NCBI GenBank assembly: GCA_014904985.1
Contig: MU128958.1
Span: 275,799-297,412, forward strand
Origin: Hydnum rufescens UP504
Taxonomy: Eukaryota; Basidiomycota; Agaricomycetes; Cantharellales; Hydnaceae
Direction: 5' to 3'
Length of the DNA stretch: 21,614 nt
Below the pieces are notes generated by a model that was not told where the DNA came from, did no database searches, and worked only from the letters and a program-made list of their open reading frames with translations. The translations under genes were made by a program, and so were the position numbers. Below, piece after piece: positions 17,869 to 21,614 of this stretch (position 1 is the stretch's first letter; every line of letters starts with the position of its first letter).

Positions 17869-19893
17869 TTATGGAGTCTCTTCAGGGGATTTGTAAGTGG
17901 ATTCGGAGATCTGGGGCTCCTGCAAGGTGTTCCCTAAGAGTTCTTGTAGAAGGTTCCTTCGTTTCCACTCCACAATTTTGTTTTCCCAATAGCCCCATGA
18001 ATCTGTGGCTCTTGGCAGCAGCCAAAGATAGGTTCTTAATTGATTTTCTGGTCCAAGTGATACTGGAAAGTGTTGTTTTGTCATAATTGTTGTTCCCCTA
18101 TATTTCATAGCTTGGTCCATATTTTTCGCATATTTTGCCATATTATTTTGATTTAATTCATGGTCTGTGGCGCTGTGGCTCTCATTTCCGGCAGTGTCTG
18201 TTGTGGCTATTTGGTCACGCATATGGTATTTCTTTAAATGATTTCTGGCAAATATTCCATTGATTGGGGTCCCATCTAATTCTGCCAGTTGATAGGATCT
18301 GCGGGGGTGGTGATGCTGAACTCAGTATGGCCCAATCCACCATATTTCCCCTTTTTGTCCATGTTGCATTTGTAATACCGAATTGTATACCAGTACAATT
18401 GTACCCAGTTGATAGTTTCCATCGACCAATGTATTTTCATTTCATCTAGCATAATCCTGAGCACTTCAAATTCTTGCTTGAAGGACGGTATTTGAGGCAG
18501 CTTGAATATCCTCATCTCTATGTGCCAATTGGATTCCACAAATTCCTAGTAGTTCTTCCATGGTTTGGATAGTTCCCCATTTTAATGTGTACCATGATGC
18601 GTCTGTAATGTTGAATGGAAACACGTGATTTATTCCGTAGAGTAGGTAATAGGGGGTGTAGCCAGTTGTTTGTTTTACCGTCACTCGGTCCGCCCACATG
18701 CATGAATAAAAATAGTTTGACCATTTGCTCAGGTTCCCTCTGCATGCAATGAATAGTGAGTTTATCCAGGTCCTGTGCCCACGTTCTATCATTCCATTTG
18801 CTTCCGGGTGATAAGGGGCAGCTCAGACAATAGGGACATTATATTCATCTGCCATTGTTTGAACTAGTCTGTCGAATTCCATTCCATTATCCATTGTGAT
18901 TTGTAATATGCAGCCAAACCAGCACATGATGTCCTCAAATAGAAACTGGGTGACATGCTTACTTGAGGCCTTACGTAACATTTTTGCTTCCAGCCATCCA
19001 GAGAGATCATCCCGAAGATCCACGATATATTTGAATCCATTTGATACTGGCATATGGACAGTGTCCATATTAAATTTATGTAATATGGTATTAATGTAGG
19101 TTGGGCTTAAAGTGATTTTTGGTCGGGTTGTAGACCTTAATTGGCATTCATGGCATGTCTGGCAATACCAGGCCACATAGGATAGCATATTCAGCCAAAA
19201 GAATCTATTGGATAATTTCTTGAAAGTCGGGTCTTGTCCGTGGTGGCCTGATTTGTCATGTGCAGCCTTACATAAGCAGGCTTGATCATCCAGGTTCTTG
19301 ATAACTTGTAATGGCAATTGACCATTTCTAGGTCTTCTCCACAGGGTTCCTTGATACATAAAATAGTGTTTGGTGGCCTGAATGAATGTCTTGGTGTTCT
19401 TGACTCCTGGGGGTATTTTTATGTGTTCCAGGTAGTATTGAATCCTTTCCCAATAGTCTTTTCCATCAGAATCCTTGAGTTTGTGAGGGTGTTCTTTAAT
19501 TTCTGAATCAGTTTCTGGGTGTTGGGACCGTGAATGTTGGGAGAGTGATTTGGGATGGTTTTGAGCAGATGAGTGGGCTTGATATGAGAGAGCCACAAAT
19601 CCACCACTTCTTGTTGTATTCTCTTGTGGCTTGATTGAGAGTACTGTGTGATTTTGCCTGAATTCAATGTCTTCATAGGATTCCCTTTTGATTCTTGTTG
19701 CTGATAGTCTGGATGCTGAGGAACTATGCATGACCCAGTGTTCATATTTGTCAAGAAATTGTGGCCCAGTGATAAAATGGCCTGGTTCATCTGGTTCCAG
19801 TTCATCTTCTGAATTGGTTGAGTCATTTTCGTGTGCTGGACACCTGGATAACTCATCTGGACCTTGGTGTTTTGTTGCAGGGACATGGACCAA
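17869..19893 (-). pseudogene. Ty3/gypsy integrase with GPY-type C-terminus, decayed
   Basis: Inserts retroelement cDNA into the genome. On the minus strand one frame carries, in order, the tail of RNase H (HVPATKHQGPDELSR), the His/Cys zinc-binding region (HDKSGHHG then CQTCHEC), the core with catalytic Asp in FNMDTV, Asp in TMDNG and Glu in NGMIERGH, and the C-terminal region with GPY and then YQLAELDG and LKKYH. Four in-frame TGA codons interrupt it: 18823-18825 (between the second Asp and the Glu), 18466-18468, 18442-18444 and 18322-18324. The frame then runs on to a TAA at 17869-17871, probably the authentic stop. It is the same frame as RNase H upstream, so pol is a single decayed polyprotein. 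Confidence 0.9.
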
Positions 19894-20375
19894 TTCAAAA
19901 TTGAATAGCTGGATATAGGAAATCCATCATGACATAGCCACATTTGGTAATCCTGGTGTGTTGATAGTTTGTTTTAGGAATTTGGCATCCACTTCCACTC
20001 TAAAATGGATTCCCCAGAGGTCATTTCTTTGGGCTTTGAGTGCTTTGAATAGCCCTTTTAATTCAATTTGTGGCTGGGAATACTTGGTTTCAGCTTCATT
20101 GTTGGTTACTGATCCAAAGACAATGGGGTGATGTCCATCTTCCAAGGTTTGATATTCAATCCAGCCTACTGCAATGATGGAGCTGTCCACTGCAAGTGTT
20201 ACAAGGCCATAATACGAGGTGTGTTCATCTTCTTTTAACACTCTGGCTATGTCAATGTTCAAGGATTTTTGAGCAGGAAGGTTTGTGGAGGCTTCTTTTA
20301 GCTGATTCATGGCTTCCTCAGCTTGATCATTCCATTTGAATTCATTGGGAGTCTTCTTGGTGAGTAATGTGAGAG
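19894..20375 (-). pseudogene. Ty3/gypsy RNase H region, decayed
   Basis: Degrades the RNA strand of the RNA-DNA hybrid during reverse transcription. The minus-strand frame shows the start of the domain (LAVDSS with the first Asp, then IAVGWI), a glutamate in QIELKGLFKAL and an Asp in VEVDAKFL. The spacing is usual for the family, between RT and integrase. TGA 19927-19929 stands directly before WISYIQLF, a place where gypsy-type RNase H usually has a basic residue before Trp. Thus CGA (Arg) to TGA is the simplest explanation. The domain is in frame with integrase but out of frame with RT. Confidence 0.85.
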
Positions 20376-21584
20376 AGGTTTGGCTATCTTGGAAAATTGC
20401 CAAATCCAATTTCGAGCAACTCCAACTGTTCCCAGGAATCCACGAACTTGTGTTACATTCATAGGGTGTGGCCAGTTCTTTATTTTCGTGATGATTCCAT
20501 GGTGGGGTCTTCTTCCTTCCATTGAACAAACATTCCCCACAATGTGTATGAGAGGTGTTGCGAGTACGAGTTTCGATCCAGAGGCCGTACATCCAGCTTC
20601 AATGAAGGTAGTGAATAATTTGTCAACAACCTGAGTGAATTCCCATATGTAACATCGAATCTTTGGGTTTTCAGAGATAGGTTCGTCATTGTACCACATT
20701 TTTGGTCCTTTTCCTGCCACATCATCCACAAAGGCTTCAGCTCTATCTGGGATCATAGGCCTGATCATGTGTGTAACTGTTTTCATGAATTCTTGCATGG
20801 AGTTCGTGTATCCTTGGGGCAGTGTTGTGAGCTTTACAGGACCCAATGGTGAATTGCTTGTCGTGAGTTCTTGGGATTCTTCTGCTAGTTGTTGCCCATC
20901 ATATCCTGCATAGAGATCCGCGACAATATAGACCGAGTGTCCCACAAAGCTGTCTGCAAAGTCATTGATGTTTGGTGGCAATCCTGAGTCTTTAACTGAG
21001 ACTGCATTTAGGGGTTGTAAATCATGGACGATTCGAATGCCTCCTTTAGGTTTTGCTACTGCGAACATTTGGGAATGATAGGAGGACCACGATGTTTTGT
21101 ACTTCCCAGCTGCCAATTGATCTTTGATCATTGAGTGTGGCAACAATAGCTTTTGGTGGATGAATTGGAGGCCAACAAACCAGGAGGCGCCAAGGCGCGT
21201 AAGCTTGTTGAAAGAAACCACAAAACCCTCAGTGCAACGGAATTTATGGCCAATTTTTTTATCAAGGCCATAATCAACTGGATCCAAGAGTGTGGGTGTA
21301 AGAAAGCCTGTGTGGTCAGAAGAATGGAAAGATGTCTCAAAGGATTTGGGATCTGCGGCATGTGCATTAAAAACAAGTTTATCATGGGTGTCCAATTTCC
21401 TGACATGCATGATAGTGTTGCCTGTGGACATGCACCTGATGCTACAAGATTTTGGCCTCACAGTGTTTAGTTTTTGCATGGATTGAATGATTTTTTTCAT
21501 ATAACAAGGAGACACTGTCATTACAAAAAGTTCTATATTAATCTTTGACTCTCGACCTCCAGAATAGTATATACCAATTAGCAA
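20307..21584 (-). pseudogene. Ty3/gypsy reverse transcriptase, decayed and truncated by the window edge
   Basis: Copies element RNA into DNA. The 425-residue frame has the RT palm motifs in order: IRIVHDLQPLN (residues about 183-193), Asp 223 in VADLYAGYD, LPQGYTNS (about 255-262), the catalytic box FVDD (285-288, codons at about 20721-20732) and RGFLGTVGVARNWI (about 381-394), a connection-domain hallmark of Ty3-type pol. The first ~90 residues look like non-homologous frame and the 5' part of pol (protease, gag) lies beyond 21614. Near 20370 the frame is lost in a short GA run. Downstream residues from there to 20307 are out of frame. The element is non-functional as it stands. Confidence 0.92.
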
Positions 21585-21614
21585 TAAAAAGTTTAAAGTC
21601 TCCAGACCCCCTCA

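Noticed and set aside
1030..19929. UGA reassigned to an amino acid in this genome
   Set aside because: Frameshifts and other lesions accompany the TGAs, one likely authentic stop is TGA (5976-5978), and CpG decay explains the pattern.

Overview
The window looks like nuclear DNA of a filamentous fungus, most likely a mushroom-forming basidiomycete. The evidence is short GT-AG introns, a decayed Ty3/gypsy pol, long degenerate gene-like regions with Ser/Arg-, Ser/Lys- and acid-rich stretches, and pervasive transposon-type decay. I see no rRNA gene, no true tRNA gene, no CRISPR array and no prokaryotic gene order. No gene here appears intact.

Layout: (1) 1-2330, a plus-strand decayed gene with a Ser/Arg-rich low-complexity region and a conserved-looking C-terminal part that I cannot name. 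(2) 2981-5978, a second plus-strand decayed gene of unknown family, with one very convincing 71-nt intron. (3) 5979-7830, no gene, but a diverged inverted copy of a ~160-bp repeat. (4) 7830-12750, the most interesting part: two divergent arrays of short exon-intron-like units around a ~649-bp nearly perfect palindrome (centre 11752/11753). Each unit carries one hairpin (B) at the 3' end of the 'exon' and a second hairpin (A) inside a 90-109-nt 'intron' with recognisable donor, branch point and acceptor. The left array reads on the minus strand and the right array on the plus strand, so both point outward from the palindrome. A 1.5-kb insertion (8559-10067) splits hairpin B of one unit. (5) 12750-13424, a second copy of the tRNA-headed, 160-bp-periodic element that forms the end of that insertion. 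(6) 13482-17341, two decayed minus-strand gene-like regions of unknown family. (7) 17869-21584, a decayed minus-strand Ty3/gypsy pol (reverse transcriptase, RNase H, integrase with GPY-type C-terminus) running off the right edge.

A common theme is C-to-T decay at CpG. All nine in-frame premature stops in the three best-supported reading frames are TGA and fit CGA to TGA. In the palindrome, 11 of 13 arm differences counted by eye fall on CG/CA/TG dinucleotides, including four places where one arm has CA and the other TG. This points to methylated, silenced repeat-rich chromatin.

All calls are from reading the sequence. No database search, folding program or alignment program was run, and repeat boundaries are good to roughly 5-20 bases unless stated.
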